This document shows, piece by piece, positions 26,425-36,150 of a stretch of DNA of 64,000 bases. Positions within the stretch are counted from its first letter, which is position 1. The number at the start of each line of letters is the position of its first letter. The notes below the pieces were generated by a model. That model was given only the letters and a program-made list of their open reading frames with translations. It did no database searches and was not told where the DNA came from. The translations under genes and the position numbers were made by a program. The DNA is from CAVYXK01 sp963708245 (GTDB lineage Bacteria > Pseudomonadota > Alphaproteobacteria > Acetobacterales > Acetobacteraceae), in the NCBI GenBank assembly GCA_963708245.1, contig OY970201.1, positions 2,294,001-2,358,000 on the forward strand, given 5' to 3'.

Positions 26425-26820
26425 GAGCAATCATGCGCTCTTCGGACGTGGGGGACCTAGACTTCTGCGGTGCTGCCGTCACTGCTGATCTGCGGTCCAT
26501 GTCTATCATTGGCGGCCTCGTCAAGCTCAACGCCGAGCCACGGCGAAAGCCGGCAAACCTTGGTGCGGATCGCGCAGGCATGTTCGCCGACTCCGGCGGT
26601 GAAAACCTAGCCATCCAAGCCGCCGAGCGCCGCTGCGAGTGATCCAATCTGGCGGCGACCCGATAGCAGAACACATCGATGGCGAACGCCGCCCGAGGGG
26701 CGTTGCTGGCCAACAGACCGCCCTAGGATCACTCCAATGTGTGTTTGGCCGAACTGAGGTATTGATTTCGCCGTAGAATATTCAGCGATCGGTCACCGAC
26801 GACGTCCGCGCCAAAACTGA
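26425..26820. other. Right flank of the IS21 insertion, no gene recognised
   Basis: About 400 bases to the end of the hydroxyacyl-CoA dehydrogenase gene. Open frames on both strands reach into the element and have no family resemblance. Joining 21262 to 26425 restores the pre-insertion sequence but produces no recognisable gene. Confidence 0.4.
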
Positions 26821-27669
26821 TCAATAGCGGTAGACCCCGCGGCCGGTTTTCCGCCCGAGATACCCGGCATCAACCATCTCCCTTAGGCGCGGACAGGGCC
26901 GGTATTTCGGGTCGCCGAACTCGCGATGAAGAACCTCCATCACCGACAGCAGCACATCCAGACCGATCAGATCGGCAAGTGCCAAGGGACCCATCGGATG
27001 ATTGCAGCCCAATTTCATCGCGTCGTCGATTTCTCCTGGGCTTGCATCTTCTTCTGCCAGCGCGAAGAAGGCCTCGTTGATCATTGGAAGCAGAAGGCGG
27101 TTCACGATGAAGCCGGGCACGTTCTTCACCGTGATTGGTGTTTTGCCCATCTTCTCTGCAAGCGCCGTGATTAGATCGTGGGTGGCGTCGGTGGTCTGCA
27201 ACCCACGCACGACTTCGACAAGGCTCATCACCGGCACGGGATTGAAAAAGTGCATGCCGATGAAGCGGCCCGGGTCTGTGATAACTGAGGCAAGTTTTGT
27301 GATGGATACGGACGACGTGGTTGACGTAACGATAGTATCCGCCCGTACAGCTTTATCGATGAGCTGCATGACTTTTGTCTTCAGATCGGCGTTTTCGGTG
27401 GCTGCCTCGACGATCACGTCAGCTTCCGCGAGTGCGCCGAAATCCGTCGCCGTTTTGATCCGCGCGAGTGCTTCCTCTCGGGCAGCCGGCGTCATCTTGT
27501 CTTTCTTCACCAGCCGATCGAAGCCTCCGGCGATCCTCTGCGTCGCATTCGCCAATGCGGATTCGCTGATGTCTATCAGGGTTACGGCAAACCCGGCTGC
27601 TGCCGCCACCTGGGCGATGCCGCCTCCCATCGTTCCTGCGCCGACGACGCCGATGCTACGAACGGGCAT
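26821..27669 (-). CDS. hbd: 3-hydroxybutyryl-CoA / 3-hydroxyacyl-CoA dehydrogenase
   Basis: 282 residues, the standard length of the short form. Rossmann motif VVGAGTMGGGIAQVAAAAG at the N-terminus, DIS at the end of the second strand, the catalytic-His segment IGMHFFNPVPVMSLVEVVRG and the C-terminal dimer domain (GFIVNRLLLPMINEAFFALA, LGCNHPMGPLALADLIGLDV). Oxidises (S)-3-hydroxybutyryl-CoA with NAD(P)+, in polyhydroxybutyrate turnover, fatty-acid oxidation or butyrate-type pathways. It stands alone here, with no thiolase or crotonase neighbour. Confidence 0.95.
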   Translation of the reverse strand: MPVRSIGVVGAGTMGGGIAQVAAAAGFAVTLIDISESALANATQRIAGGFDRLVKKDKMTPAAREEALARIKTATDFGALAEADVIVEAATENADLKTKVMQLIDKAVRADTIVTSTTSSVSITKLASVITDPGRFIGMHFFNPVPVMSLVEVVRGLQTTDATHDLITALAEKMGKTPITVKNVPGFIVNRLLLPMINEAFFALAEEDASPGEIDDAMKLGCNHPMGPLALADLIGLDVLLSVMEVLHREFGDPKYRPCPRLREMVDAGYLGRKTGRGVYRY

Positions 27670-28184
27670 GTTCGAATTCTCCTCTCATTGGCTGCTTGCT
27701 GGCGTTCCCACTCGGTCGCGGGCGACGCACATGGCGATACACGAGCACTCCTGACACAAGATGCCGAGGCTTCCGGTAGGACAAGCAGAATTGCCAAGCC
27801 CCGCGGGAGTTGGAGCAGGATCGCCCAATACGCAGCAATCGCGATCAACCGCCATCCCGCTGAGTAGTGGTGCCGTAGATTTCCCTGCCTCTCCCTCGCG
27901 AGTTGGGCCTGATGGCGATCGGCAGGCGGCGGTGGTTTGCAGGCTTTAGCCCGTGTAACAGGATTTAACGACCATTAACTAACCCACTCCGGCCGCAGTG
28001 CGTCACAACAGAGATACCTCCACCGGCTGCTTATCGGCGCCAGCGGGCATCAGGCCGATCGGAAGCGGAGGCACTAGCGGCGATGGCGCGAAGTTACTAA
28101 ACGCCCGCGCTCTTAGGTTACGAAAGCACGACCCCGCTTGCCGCGGGGCCCCAGATGAACTCCTGTGTATCGGAGGCTTGAATC
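27670..28184. other. Intergenic region ahead of the AraC pseudogene
   Basis: About 515 bases between divergent genes with no supported coding frame. A 6-bp GC hairpin (CCCCGC 28132-28137, GCGGGG 28143-28148) lies in the leader of the AraC-type gene, whose ribosome site is GGAGG ahead of 28185. The local sequence near 27950-28000 is AT-richer and could hold promoters; none was picked out with confidence. Confidence 0.4.
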
Positions 28185-29256
28185 ATGACTGTGACTGCAC
28201 TTGATCTCTCCTACGAGGCGGCATTCAAACCTTATAGCGCCTCGTTTAGGTTGGAGCGGGCATTTCACCCGCATCCCTGGCAGGATGAGAGGAACGAGTT
28301 ACGACCCGAACTGACGGCGCCAACCAAGCCGGAGTTGACAATACCCCCTCTTAGCATCTCTCAGGCCCGCCGACGCGCCGTGGAGATCGATCCTCCCGAG
28401 ATCGTGAGACGACCCGAGATCGTGAGGCAACGTAGCGCGGCCTGGGCCGGAATGTCCGCGGAGATCGTGCAAATCGCACGAACGGACAGGATCGGCATGC
28501 GCTATCAGGCGCCCCTGCACCTGCTGGTTGCGTACGAACAAGGCCTGCGTCACGAGGGGGAGACACACGCGCAGGGCGTACCCAGATCCACTCTCAAGGA
28601 CCTGAAACGCAAGCTGACCTTCGTCCCCGCCGGATGTGAATTCCAGGAGTGGCATGAGCCACGCTCGGCGCTCCAGATCACGTATGTCTACATCGAACCG
28701 TCCAAACTGCATGTCGGATGCAACTCCGACGACGGCTCGAAGAACTCCGCTCCGCGACTGCTATTCGAGGATTCCGTTCTTTGGGAGACGGTATCCAAGC
28801 TCAAGACTTCTCATTGAGAGTGCCGATGCCGGCGACCGACACTATCTCGAGGCAGTCGGGACAGTGCTCGCCCATGAGCTGACCCGGATCGTCGCCGGCC
28901 ACGCATTGAACGAGCGACCGACGCGCGGCGGACTTGCGGCTTGGCAGCAGCGACTGGTCATCGAGTATATCGAAGAGCATCTCGCTGAAGAGATACCGCT
29001 CACCACGCTTGCCGATCTCGCCCGGCTCAGCCCGCATCATTTCTGCCGGGCGTTCAAGCAGTCGCTCGGCAGGCCGCCTTGCCGATACCACGGGCTCCGT
29101 CGCATCGAACAGGCCAAGGTGCTGTTGGCAATGCCGGCCACCTCGGTCACTGAGATCGGGCTGAGCCTGGGCTATAGCGAGACGAGCTCATTCACCGCGG
29201 CTTTCAGACGTGGGACCGGTCTCACCCCAACGGAGTATCGTCGGAATTTGTCGTGA
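28185..29256 (+). pseudogene. AraC-family regulator broken by a frameshift
   Basis: The first frame (28185-28817) gives an N-terminal sensing part ending FEDSVLWETVSKLK. The next frame continues with LLIESADAGDRHYLEAVGTV and the AraC double helix-turn-helix (EEIPLTTLADLARLSPHHFC, RAFKQSLG, TEIGLSLGYSETSSFTAAFR, TGLTPTEYRRNLS). They connect at AAGACTTCTC near 28803-28808, where one extra base, or two missing, breaks the frame. Repaired, it would be about 355 residues. The C-terminal half alone would need an internal start. True decay and sequence error cannot be told apart here. Confidence 0.8.
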
Positions 29257-29605
29257 TCGAGAAGGAAGCGACGACCGAGACCTTGGCCGTGATCGCCTCG
29301 TCACTCTCGCCCGCATCGGCCGCCAGCAGAATCTGCGCCTGCTCAGTTTGCGGGCGGCGTGTTGCCGCCGCTCAGCATTTCGACCTGGTCAGGTGATCAA
29401 GCAACTTCGTGGCGTGCCCTTATCTCCAAGGGCGGTCCGCTGCTCTCGACCAACGGCCGGGGTGGCGGCCAATCCAGCATCTGATCACGCAGTCCAGCCA
29501 CGCAAGCACATCGCGCGTCACCTCATCACGATTCGTTTCGTTAAACAGCTCGTGGCAGAGCTGTCCCGGCCTCGCGCGCAATGCAACGATCGAAGCGAGC
29601 AGCAG
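29257..29605. other. Intergenic region with an alpha/beta-hydrolase remnant
   Basis: Mostly without a gene. On the minus strand about 29478-29572 encodes LCHELFNETNRDEVTRDVLA followed by WLD, which is like the C-terminal end of lysophospholipase-type alpha/beta hydrolases (HE-x-FNE-x-NRDEV-x-x-D-x-x-x-WLD). Nothing upstream of it remains, since the adjoining regulator gene begins its 3' end at 29606. It is read as the scar of a deleted gene. Confidence 0.4.
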
Positions 29606-32473
29606 CTACGCGCCCATCTTGTCGAGAAGTCCCTTGGCCGCCACCAGATCGGCGGTGCCAAACCCTTCGCTGAAACGGCCATAAACAGATTGCAGGAGAT
29701 CGCGTGCTTCCTGCGCCCGTCCCTGTCCAATCCAGAGTCGGGTGAGGCTTGTCGCCGCCCGCAATTCCCAGGATAGGGCTTCCTGCCGGCGCGCCCAGCC
29801 GAGGGCCTGTTGGAAATAATCCTCCGCCCGAGTGGCAGCCTCCGCAACGCCCGTCTTCAGCTCCAGTTTGCCCTTGATACGCAACAGCTCCGCGATATAC
29901 CAGCGTTCCTCGTTCCGCTCGGATTGCGTCAGTGCCTCCTCAATCGTAGCAAATGCCTGGCCCACCTTTCCGGTATCTCCCAAAGCTTGAGCGAGCAGGC
30001 CCATAAAGGCGGTGTAACGGCTGGCCATCCCGGTCTCACGAAGGTCCTCGAGAGCAGCGCGGAGGAGTGCTGATCCGCTGACGGCATCACCTTGCATGGT
30101 CAGTAGCACACCTTTGAGGCAGCGGCCCCGTGCGTGCCATGAGCGAAGCGCATGTTTTGCCGACTCTTCAAGCAAAATTAACACAAAGCGTTCCGCTGCT
30201 ACCTGATCTCCCGCGTACAGCGCGACCGGGCAAGCCGCTCGGCCGAGGGCGTAGCAGAGTGACAGCACGTGCTCGTCCGCTCGCGCGTCCTCGACAGTAC
30301 GCTCGGCCATCCGCATGGCTTGGTCAGGATACCCCTGCACCCAGAGAATCCGAGCCAGAGTCGTGCGAGCGGCAACAAGCTGATCCAGCAGAAAGCGGGC
30401 CGTACGGGATCTGTGAACAACGCCGGTATGGTGGCCAATGCTCCGCTCGATATGCTTTCGTGCATCACTCTGGTCTCCACGGTAATGCAGCGAGATGCCA
30501 ACCATCCGGTCGCCGATCAGCAGATCGAAGGGATCGCCCATGCTTGTAGCAAGTGTCGCAAATCGTTGAGCCTGCGCCAGTGCGGCCCGATACTCACCAC
30601 TGTTGATACTATAGGACCATATGCCGGCCGTGGCATGGAGCTGATACTCTTTATCGTGGAGATCCTCTGCAATATGAAGAACCTTTGCCCACGTGGCACC
30701 GGTTTCAGCCACCGAGCCCTTCGTGTGCATCAGTGCTAACCCAAGAGCCGCACGAAGCTCCATCTCGCGGTACGCATTCCCGGTTAATCCGGCTCCGGTG
30801 CTATCGAGTGCCTGTTCAACGCGCCCACGGTATTCGTCCAACAGGCCCAACTGCACCCACAGCGACACTGTGGCAACAGTGAGCGCCACTCCAATGGAGA
30901 TATTCCCGCCAGGCGAAAAGGCCCAGTCCAATGCTATACGAACATCGTCAATTTGCCGACGATAGGCCGCCAACCACTCCGCTGAAGGCTCCGTCTCCCA
31001 CTCGGCCTCGGTGCGGTCAAACAGATCACGAAAAAACACGGCATGGTATCTTGCAACTCGATCGCCATCGTCACCTTCCAGAAGTTTCTCACGGGCATAT
31101 GCACGTACCGTATCAAGCAGTCGGTAATATACCAGTGCGCCATTTCTATCCACCACAACGAGAGACTTCGTCACGAGACCGGCAATGCATTCGGCGACAT
31201 CAATTGCCGCCATATCGTTGGCCGCAGCGACAGCGCCTGCCGCTTCGAGCGTGAATGCTGCAGCGAATATTGACAGACGTCGTAACACTGCACGCTCGGG
31301 CTGAGAAAGCAGTTCATAGCTCCAATCGAGCATCGCCCGCAGTGTTTGATGACGCTGTGGAGCCGTACGGCCGCCCCTTGTCAGCAAACGGAAACGATTG
31401 TTCAGTTGCACAGCTAACCCACGCACTCCGAATACCTCGACTCGAGCAGCAGCCAGCTCGATCGCCAGCGCGATGCCGTCTAGCTTCCTACATATCTCGG
31501 CTACAACGAGTGCTTCCGCATCGCTCATATCAGGTCCCCCCAGGCTTCCTGCCGCGCGTTCGATGAAGAGCTGCACGGCCGGGAAGCGGAGCAAGTCAGC
31601 GGCGCTGAGCCGCGCCGATGATGACGGGATTGCCAGCGGGGGGAGGCGATATACGTTCTCACTCTGCACGAGCAGCGGCTCCCGGCTGGTCGCTAGGATG
31701 TGCACGCCCGGTGCCTTCTTGAGCACCTGAGATGCAAAGGCTGCCGCAGCCTCGATCACGTGCTCGCAGTTGTCGAGAACCAGCAGCATCTGCTTGTCAT
31801 GTAGCAAGCCAATTAGTCCGCCAATTGTGTGCTCGGAGGCGCCCTCGAGCCTAAGTGCCGCTGCAATCCCGCTCGCCATGAGTTGCTCGTCGCTGAGCGG
31901 TACTAGGTCGACGAACCATACTCCGTCTCGGAACGCATCGATCAGCTCCGTGGCCACTGCCAACGCAACTGTTGTCTTGCCGATCCCGCCTACCCCGACA
32001 ATCGTCAAGAGGCGCTGCTGCACCAATCGGCTCGCAAGCGCCTTGATAGTGTCCTCGCGCCCGATGACCCGCGTCAGTAAGGTCGGTAGGTTGTGCTTGC
32101 TCTCGGTGGGGCGAGCCGGCGCAGGTCCTTCCGTGCGCGTGACCGGAGCTGCAAAGCAATAGCCACGCCCGGGGACCGTGGCGATGTAGCGCGTGCGGGG
32201 CTCTGCGCCGCCCAAGGTCCTGCGCAACGCCGCGACATGGACCCGGAGAGTCCCCTCTTCGACGACTGCTGCCTCCGGCCAGACGCGTGCCTTGAGCTCA
32301 TCCTTTGTGACGGTCTCACCAGCCCGCTCGACGAGGGCGATAAGGATGTCCAGCGCATGGCTGCCGAGGTGAATGGTCTGATCGGCTTGCAACAACAGCC
32401 GTTGCGCCGGGAACAGGCGGAATGGACCGAACAACACCACGAGCCCCGCTGGTGCGGTGACCGATGCAGCCAT
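29606..32473 (-). CDS. Winged-helix / NB-ARC-type ATPase / TPR-like regulator (third copy)
   Basis: 955 residues from ATG 32473, which has AGGAG eight bases ahead. Winged helix at about residues 12-105 (LVVLFGPFRLFPAQRLLL, VWPEAAVVEEGTLRVHVAAL, GRGYCFAAPV), ATPase with Walker A GVGGIGKTT and Walker B LLVLDNCEHVIEA, then HILATSREPLL, and a long helical TPR-like half. Same architecture as the two regulators at the left end but more diverged. The frame is open upstream to 32653 only because a chromate-transporter fragment is in frame with it. Target unknown; the orphan solute-binding protein gene lies directly upstream in the same direction. Confidence 0.85.
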   Translation of the reverse strand: MAASVTAPAGLVVLFGPFRLFPAQRLLLQADQTIHLGSHALDILIALVERAGETVTKDELKARVWPEAAVVEEGTLRVHVAALRRTLGGAEPRTRYIATVPGRGYCFAAPVTRTEGPAPARPTESKHNLPTLLTRVIGREDTIKALASRLVQQRLLTIVGVGGIGKTTVALAVATELIDAFRDGVWFVDLVPLSDEQLMASGIAAALRLEGASEHTIGGLIGLLHDKQMLLVLDNCEHVIEAAAAFASQVLKKAPGVHILATSREPLLVQSENVYRLPPLAIPSSSARLSAADLLRFPAVQLFIERAAGSLGGPDMSDAEALVVAEICRKLDGIALAIELAAARVEVFGVRGLAVQLNNRFRLLTRGGRTAPQRHQTLRAMLDWSYELLSQPERAVLRRLSIFAAAFTLEAAGAVAAANDMAAIDVAECIAGLVTKSLVVVDRNGALVYYRLLDTVRAYAREKLLEGDDGDRVARYHAVFFRDLFDRTEAEWETEPSAEWLAAYRRQIDDVRIALDWAFSPGGNISIGVALTVATVSLWVQLGLLDEYRGRVEQALDSTGAGLTGNAYREMELRAALGLALMHTKGSVAETGATWAKVLHIAEDLHDKEYQLHATAGIWSYSINSGEYRAALAQAQRFATLATSMGDPFDLLIGDRMVGISLHYRGDQSDARKHIERSIGHHTGVVHRSRTARFLLDQLVAARTTLARILWVQGYPDQAMRMAERTVEDARADEHVLSLCYALGRAACPVALYAGDQVAAERFVLILLEESAKHALRSWHARGRCLKGVLLTMQGDAVSGSALLRAALEDLRETGMASRYTAFMGLLAQALGDTGKVGQAFATIEEALTQSERNEERWYIAELLRIKGKLELKTGVAEAATRAEDYFQQALGWARRQEALSWELRAATSLTRLWIGQGRAQEARDLLQSVYGRFSEGFGTADLVAAKGLLDKMGA

Positions 32474-32503
32474 TGTGTCACTCCTGCTCAAGGATTTGAT
32501 ATA

Positions 32504-32653
32504 GACGAGCCAGCCGCGACGCTGCGCGGTCTCGCGGCGGATCCAAGCGGCGAGGCCGCCGCCGAAGCTCATCGCGCCGATGCCGAGGAAGCCAAGGAAG
32601 AGATCGATAAGCGGGGTACGCGCCGTCGGGGGAACGTTGGTCTTGGTGCTCAA
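32504..32653 (-). pseudogene. N-terminal fragment of a chromate transporter
   Basis: The 50 codons LIDLFLGFLGIGAMSFGGGL through AAWIRRETAQRRGWL match the start of ChrA-type (CHR) membrane proteins, where FL-x-IG-x-SFGG and the R-x-x-x-RRGWL turn are invariant. The fragment then ends and runs, still in frame, into the regulator gene. It is the relic of a chrA gene cut off close to its 5' end. Confidence 0.6.
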
Positions 32654-32671
32654 TGGATGGGGGCGGCCCGG

Positions 32672-34264
32672 CTAGGTTTTGCTAATATTCCAGAAGGCCA
32701 GCACGTTCGATCTCAATACCCCGGAGACGTTGCTGCGCCACAGGAAGGGCTGCACGAACTGCCCGAGCGGCAGGTAGGGCAGCACCTCCCAAAGGCGCCG
32801 GTGCATATCGAGCAACAACTCCATCCGCTTGGCGGGATCGGGTTCGCGGATGTAGCGGAGACGCATGTCCTCCTCCACCTGATCGCACGGCCAGCCGTAG
32901 AAGTTCTTGCCGTCGCAGGTGGTGATGGTCGATGGGCTGGTGAGCGGGCTGGCGAGTTGGGCGCCGTTGGCACTGGTATGGAACAGGTTCCAGCCGCCCT
33001 TCCATGGAGGATCCTTTTTCTGCCGGCGCGTCGCCACGCTACCCCAGTCCGACATTTGCAGATCGACCTTGAAGCCGATCTTCTGCAACAGATCGACGGT
33101 CACCAGACTGAGCCGCTGATAGGCCGGAATATCGGAACCGCCGATCAGCACCACGGGCCTGCCATCATAACCTAACTCGCGGACCAACTGTCGCGCCACC
33201 TCAAGATCGGGCTTGCGATATGCCTCCGACCCGACCTCGGTGCCGTTTGGGCTGCCGCAGACCCAATAGGCGTAGCATTGGTGCCAGTATTTCGGGTCGC
33301 CATAAGCCGCCGACATGTAATCGACCTGGCTCATCGCGTGGCCGACCGCCTGGCGGGCCTTGAGGTTGTCGAACGGCGGCCACAGCTCATTGAAGCGCAG
33401 CACGGCGTACGATTCCAACGGCCAGACCTGACCGATGACGATGTCCTTGTCGCGCTCGACCGTCGGCAGCAGATCGAGCGGCGGGGCGTCGAGCAGATCG
33501 ACCTCGCCCTGCTGCAGGGCGAGATACGCCGTTGAAGGATCTCGGATGATGATCCACTCGACGCGATCAACCTTTACCACCTTGCCGCCGGCAAAGCCGC
33601 TGGCCAGTTCCGGGCGAGGTAAGTAGCCGTCAAATTTCTCGTACACCAGCCGTGCGCCGGGCACATATTCCGCCTCGACGAAGCGGAACGGACCGGACCC
33701 GATGCGTGCGCGCACCGGCGTGAATGGATCGGTCAGCGCGTCCTTCTCGCGCATGATGGCGCCGACTACTCCGTTGCTCCCGCCAAGCAGAAATTCGGTG
33801 AACGCGAAGGGTTGCTTCAGGCGCAAGGTGAACGTGCGATCATCGATCCGTTCATATCCCTCGATCAGGCCGGCGAGAATTTGGTTCTGACTGTCGCGCA
33901 CGAACATGCGCTTGAGCGAGGGGATCACGTCGCGCGTCGTGACATCGCTGCCGTCATGGAACTTGAGGCCGCGCCGCAGGACGAAAGTGTAAAGCAGATG
34001 ATCGTCGGACAGCTTCCATGTATCGACCATTTGCGGCTGGACGTTCATCTTGTCGTCCCAGCCGAACAACTGGTCGTAGATCATGGCGCCGTGCATGGAA
34101 ACGTTGTTGACCTGCGCGAATACCGGATCGAAGGATTGTGGCTCCGCTTGTGGCACGACGCGGAGGGTGTTCGGATCGGACCGGGCGATGCCGCCAACCG
34201 CTTGGGTCGCTGAGGACAACACAGCAGCAATCGACCCGGCGACGAAGGTGCGTCTTTGCAGCAT
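32672..34264 (-). CDS. ABC transporter solute-binding protein, family 5 (peptide/opine type)
   Basis: 530 residues. The signal peptide begins MLQRRTFVAGSIAAVLSSAT; the RR pair may mark Tat export, though the motif is not perfect. The body follows family 5: LRVVPQAEPQSFDPVF, YDQLFGWDDKMNVQPQMVDT, WKLSDDHLLYTFVLRRGLKF and the late FVQPFLWRSNVSGVL. It binds oligopeptides or other small solutes in the periplasm. No permease or ATPase gene is adjacent, so it is an orphan whose partners must be elsewhere. The ATG at 34264 overlaps no neighbour; the next gene on the plus strand diverges. Confidence 0.9.
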   Translation of the reverse strand: MLQRRTFVAGSIAAVLSSATQAVGGIARSDPNTLRVVPQAEPQSFDPVFAQVNNVSMHGAMIYDQLFGWDDKMNVQPQMVDTWKLSDDHLLYTFVLRRGLKFHDGSDVTTRDVIPSLKRMFVRDSQNQILAGLIEGYERIDDRTFTLRLKQPFAFTEFLLGGSNGVVGAIMREKDALTDPFTPVRARIGSGPFRFVEAEYVPGARLVYEKFDGYLPRPELASGFAGGKVVKVDRVEWIIIRDPSTAYLALQQGEVDLLDAPPLDLLPTVERDKDIVIGQVWPLESYAVLRFNELWPPFDNLKARQAVGHAMSQVDYMSAAYGDPKYWHQCYAYWVCGSPNGTEVGSEAYRKPDLEVARQLVRELGYDGRPVVLIGGSDIPAYQRLSLVTVDLLQKIGFKVDLQMSDWGSVATRRQKKDPPWKGGWNLFHTSANGAQLASPLTSPSTITTCDGKNFYGWPCDQVEEDMRLRYIREPDPAKRMELLLDMHRRLWEVLPYLPLGQFVQPFLWRSNVSGVLRSNVLAFWNISKT

Positions 34265-34389
34265 TCAATTCCTCCACCGATCCGGTGTCCCGTCTAACCA
34301 CGGTGCGACCGGCGGCGCGGAGCGTCAAGAATTCAGGAGCGGCACGGCTGGGTTGTGCACTCCCGTCCGGCCTCATAGGGTCCGCCGCC

Positions 34390-35148
34390 ATGCCTCGCAC
34401 CTTGCTCCGCCTGCTCGCCGTGTTTCTGCTCGTGCTGTTCGCCGCCCCCGCTGCGGTGCCAGCGGCATCCGCACCACACGACCAGAGCGATCCGTCGAGC
34501 CTCTGCCTGGCGGCGATACCGGCTGCCGAGCGCCACTACGACACGCCGCCCGGCCTGCTCGCGGTCATGTCGAAAGTCGAAAGCGGCCGGGCATCGCCTT
34601 CCGGAGCGCTGCAGCCCTGGCCGTGGACCGTCGATGCCGATGGCGAGGGCGTGTTCTTTGCTACCAAGGCCCAGGCGGTCGAATGGTCGCGCCAAGCGCT
34701 GGATTCCGGTTCGGTCACCTTCCTCGATGTCGGCTGCATGCAGGTCGATCTCAGGATGCATCCTCACGCCTTCGCCACCCTGGACGAGGCGTTCGATCCC
34801 GCAGCCAACACCGAATACGGAGCACGCTTCCTGCGCGAGCTTCATGACGGTGTTGCCGGAGACAACTGGTTCACGGCGATCGGGTTCTATCATTCGCAAA
34901 CACCGGTGCTGGCGTCACTATATCGCGAGCAGGTAGCCGCCGTGGGCGCTGGCTTGCCGCCACCGCGCATGCCGTCGGGCCATCTTGCGATGATGCGTCT
35001 CGATCTTGTTGGCGGCGGAGCGTTGCGCATCAACGTGAACCATCAGCCGGCACGAGTGCATCGCCACCTCAGCGCCTGCCAGATTGCCGCGATTCTGGGT
35101 TCTTATCTGCCGCGACGAGTAGCCGGATGTGCCGCACCGCGGCGCTAA
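34390..35148 (+). CDS. Exported lytic-transglycosylase-like (SLT) protein
   Basis: 252 residues from ATG 34390; the frame is open to 34138 but that part lies opposite the solute-binding protein gene. Signal peptide (LLRLLAVFLLVLFAAPAAVPAA) ends near residue 25. AAERHYDTPPGLLAVMSKVE with SG fits the catalytic-Glu helix of Slt-type transglycosylases, and the later VGCMQVDLRMHPHAF and GFYHSQTPVLASLYREQV fit the usual second and third family motifs (G-x-MQ-x-NxxxH and YH). Acts on peptidoglycan in the periplasm. It may belong to a secretion or pilus system; no such genes are nearby. Confidence 0.8.
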   Translation: MPRTLLRLLAVFLLVLFAAPAAVPAASAPHDQSDPSSLCLAAIPAAERHYDTPPGLLAVMSKVESGRASPSGALQPWPWTVDADGEGVFFATKAQAVEWSRQALDSGSVTFLDVGCMQVDLRMHPHAFATLDEAFDPAANTEYGARFLRELHDGVAGDNWFTAIGFYHSQTPVLASLYREQVAAVGAGLPPPRMPSGHLAMMRLDLVGGGALRINVNHQPARVHRHLSACQIAAILGSYLPRRVAGCAAPRR

Positions 35149-35199
35149 ATTGTGGGTGTGAGTGATCAAACGCGCACGTGGTGACGCGGAGTAGGCATA

Positions 35200-36150
35200 G
35201 TGGACGACGTCCTGGTCGAGAACGTCCTAAATGCGCTCGCGGCCGGGCTCATCATCGGCTGCCTCTATGGCCTGATGTGCATCGGCCTTGGGCTGATCTT
35301 CGGCATCATGAAAGTGGTGAATTTCGCGCAGGGCGAGCTGCTGATGCTGGGGATGTATGTCAGCCTGTATCTCGTCGGCGTCTGGGGCGTGCTGTCGTTC
35401 CTGGGACCGGCGGCGCCGTTCGTCGGCGCTCTGATGGCTGGGCCTGTGCTATTTGCCGGCGGCGCGCTGCTGCACCGACTGCTGCTCACCCGCGTCTCCG
35501 GCCTCCGGACTTCCGGCTTGCTGGACGAAGGTGCGTTCGGCCAGCTTATCGTCACGCTTGGCGTATCGCTCATCCTACAAAATGCGGGGCTGATCGTCTT
35601 CGGTTCCAGCCCGCGCAGCGTACTCACTCCGCTCGCGGCGCGCGCCTTCATAATCGGCCGGATCGTCGGCGACGCCACGTTGTTCCTCAACAAAGCGCGG
35701 CTCGTGGCATGCGCGGTGGCGATCCTGGTCGCGCTGGCGCTGTGGCTGTTGATGGAGCGCACGCGACTCGGCAAGGCACTGCGTGCGGCGGCCGATAACC
35801 CAGTAGCCGCGACGTATATGGGGATCGACGTAGATCGCGCGTATCGCATCGCCTTCGGGCTCGGCGCGGCGATCACCGCGGTGGCGGGCGGATTGATGGC
35901 GACGTACCTGTCGTTCACGCCGTTCGTCGGCCTGGACTACGTGATCATCATGTATTCGGGCGTGGTTCTGGGCGGGATGGGCAGCATCCTCGGTGCTTTC
36001 TGGGGCGGGCTGACGGTCGGCTTCGTGCAGCAATGCTCGGCACTGGTGTTGCCGCCACAACTTCAGAACGCGGCGATCTTCGTGGTGTTCCTGCTGATCG
36101 TCTCGCTGCGGCCGCAGGGCCTGTTCGGCCGCTCGGCGGAGCGGGCATGA
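35200..36150 (+). CDS. livH: Branched-chain-amino-acid-type ABC permease (LivH)
   Basis: 316 residues from GTG 35200 (GGAG upstream). Eight or so membrane segments; family features GLIIGCLYGLMCIGLGLIFG, MKVVNFAQGELLMLGMYV and the EAA-like loop RTRLGKALRAAADNPVAATY MGID. Takes in branched-chain amino acids or, in many relatives, amides, urea or aromatic acids. The stop overlaps the start of the livM-livG fusion as ATGA. Confidence 0.93.
   Translation: MDDVLVENVLNALAAGLIIGCLYGLMCIGLGLIFGIMKVVNFAQGELLMLGMYVSLYLVGVWGVLSFLGPAAPFVGALMAGPVLFAGGALLHRLLLTRVSGLRTSGLLDEGAFGQLIVTLGVSLILQNAGLIVFGSSPRSVLTPLAARAFIIGRIVGDATLFLNKARLVACAVAILVALALWLLMERTRLGKALRAAADNPVAATYMGIDVDRAYRIAFGLGAAITAVAGGLMATYLSFTPFVGLDYVIIMYSGVVLGGMGSILGAFWGGLTVGFVQQCSALVLPPQLQNAAIFVVFLLIVSLRPQGLFGRSAERA

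Noticed and set aside
36033..36146. Upstream extension of the LivM-LivG frame
   Set aside because: Lies inside livH; the ATGA overlap at 36147 is the natural start.
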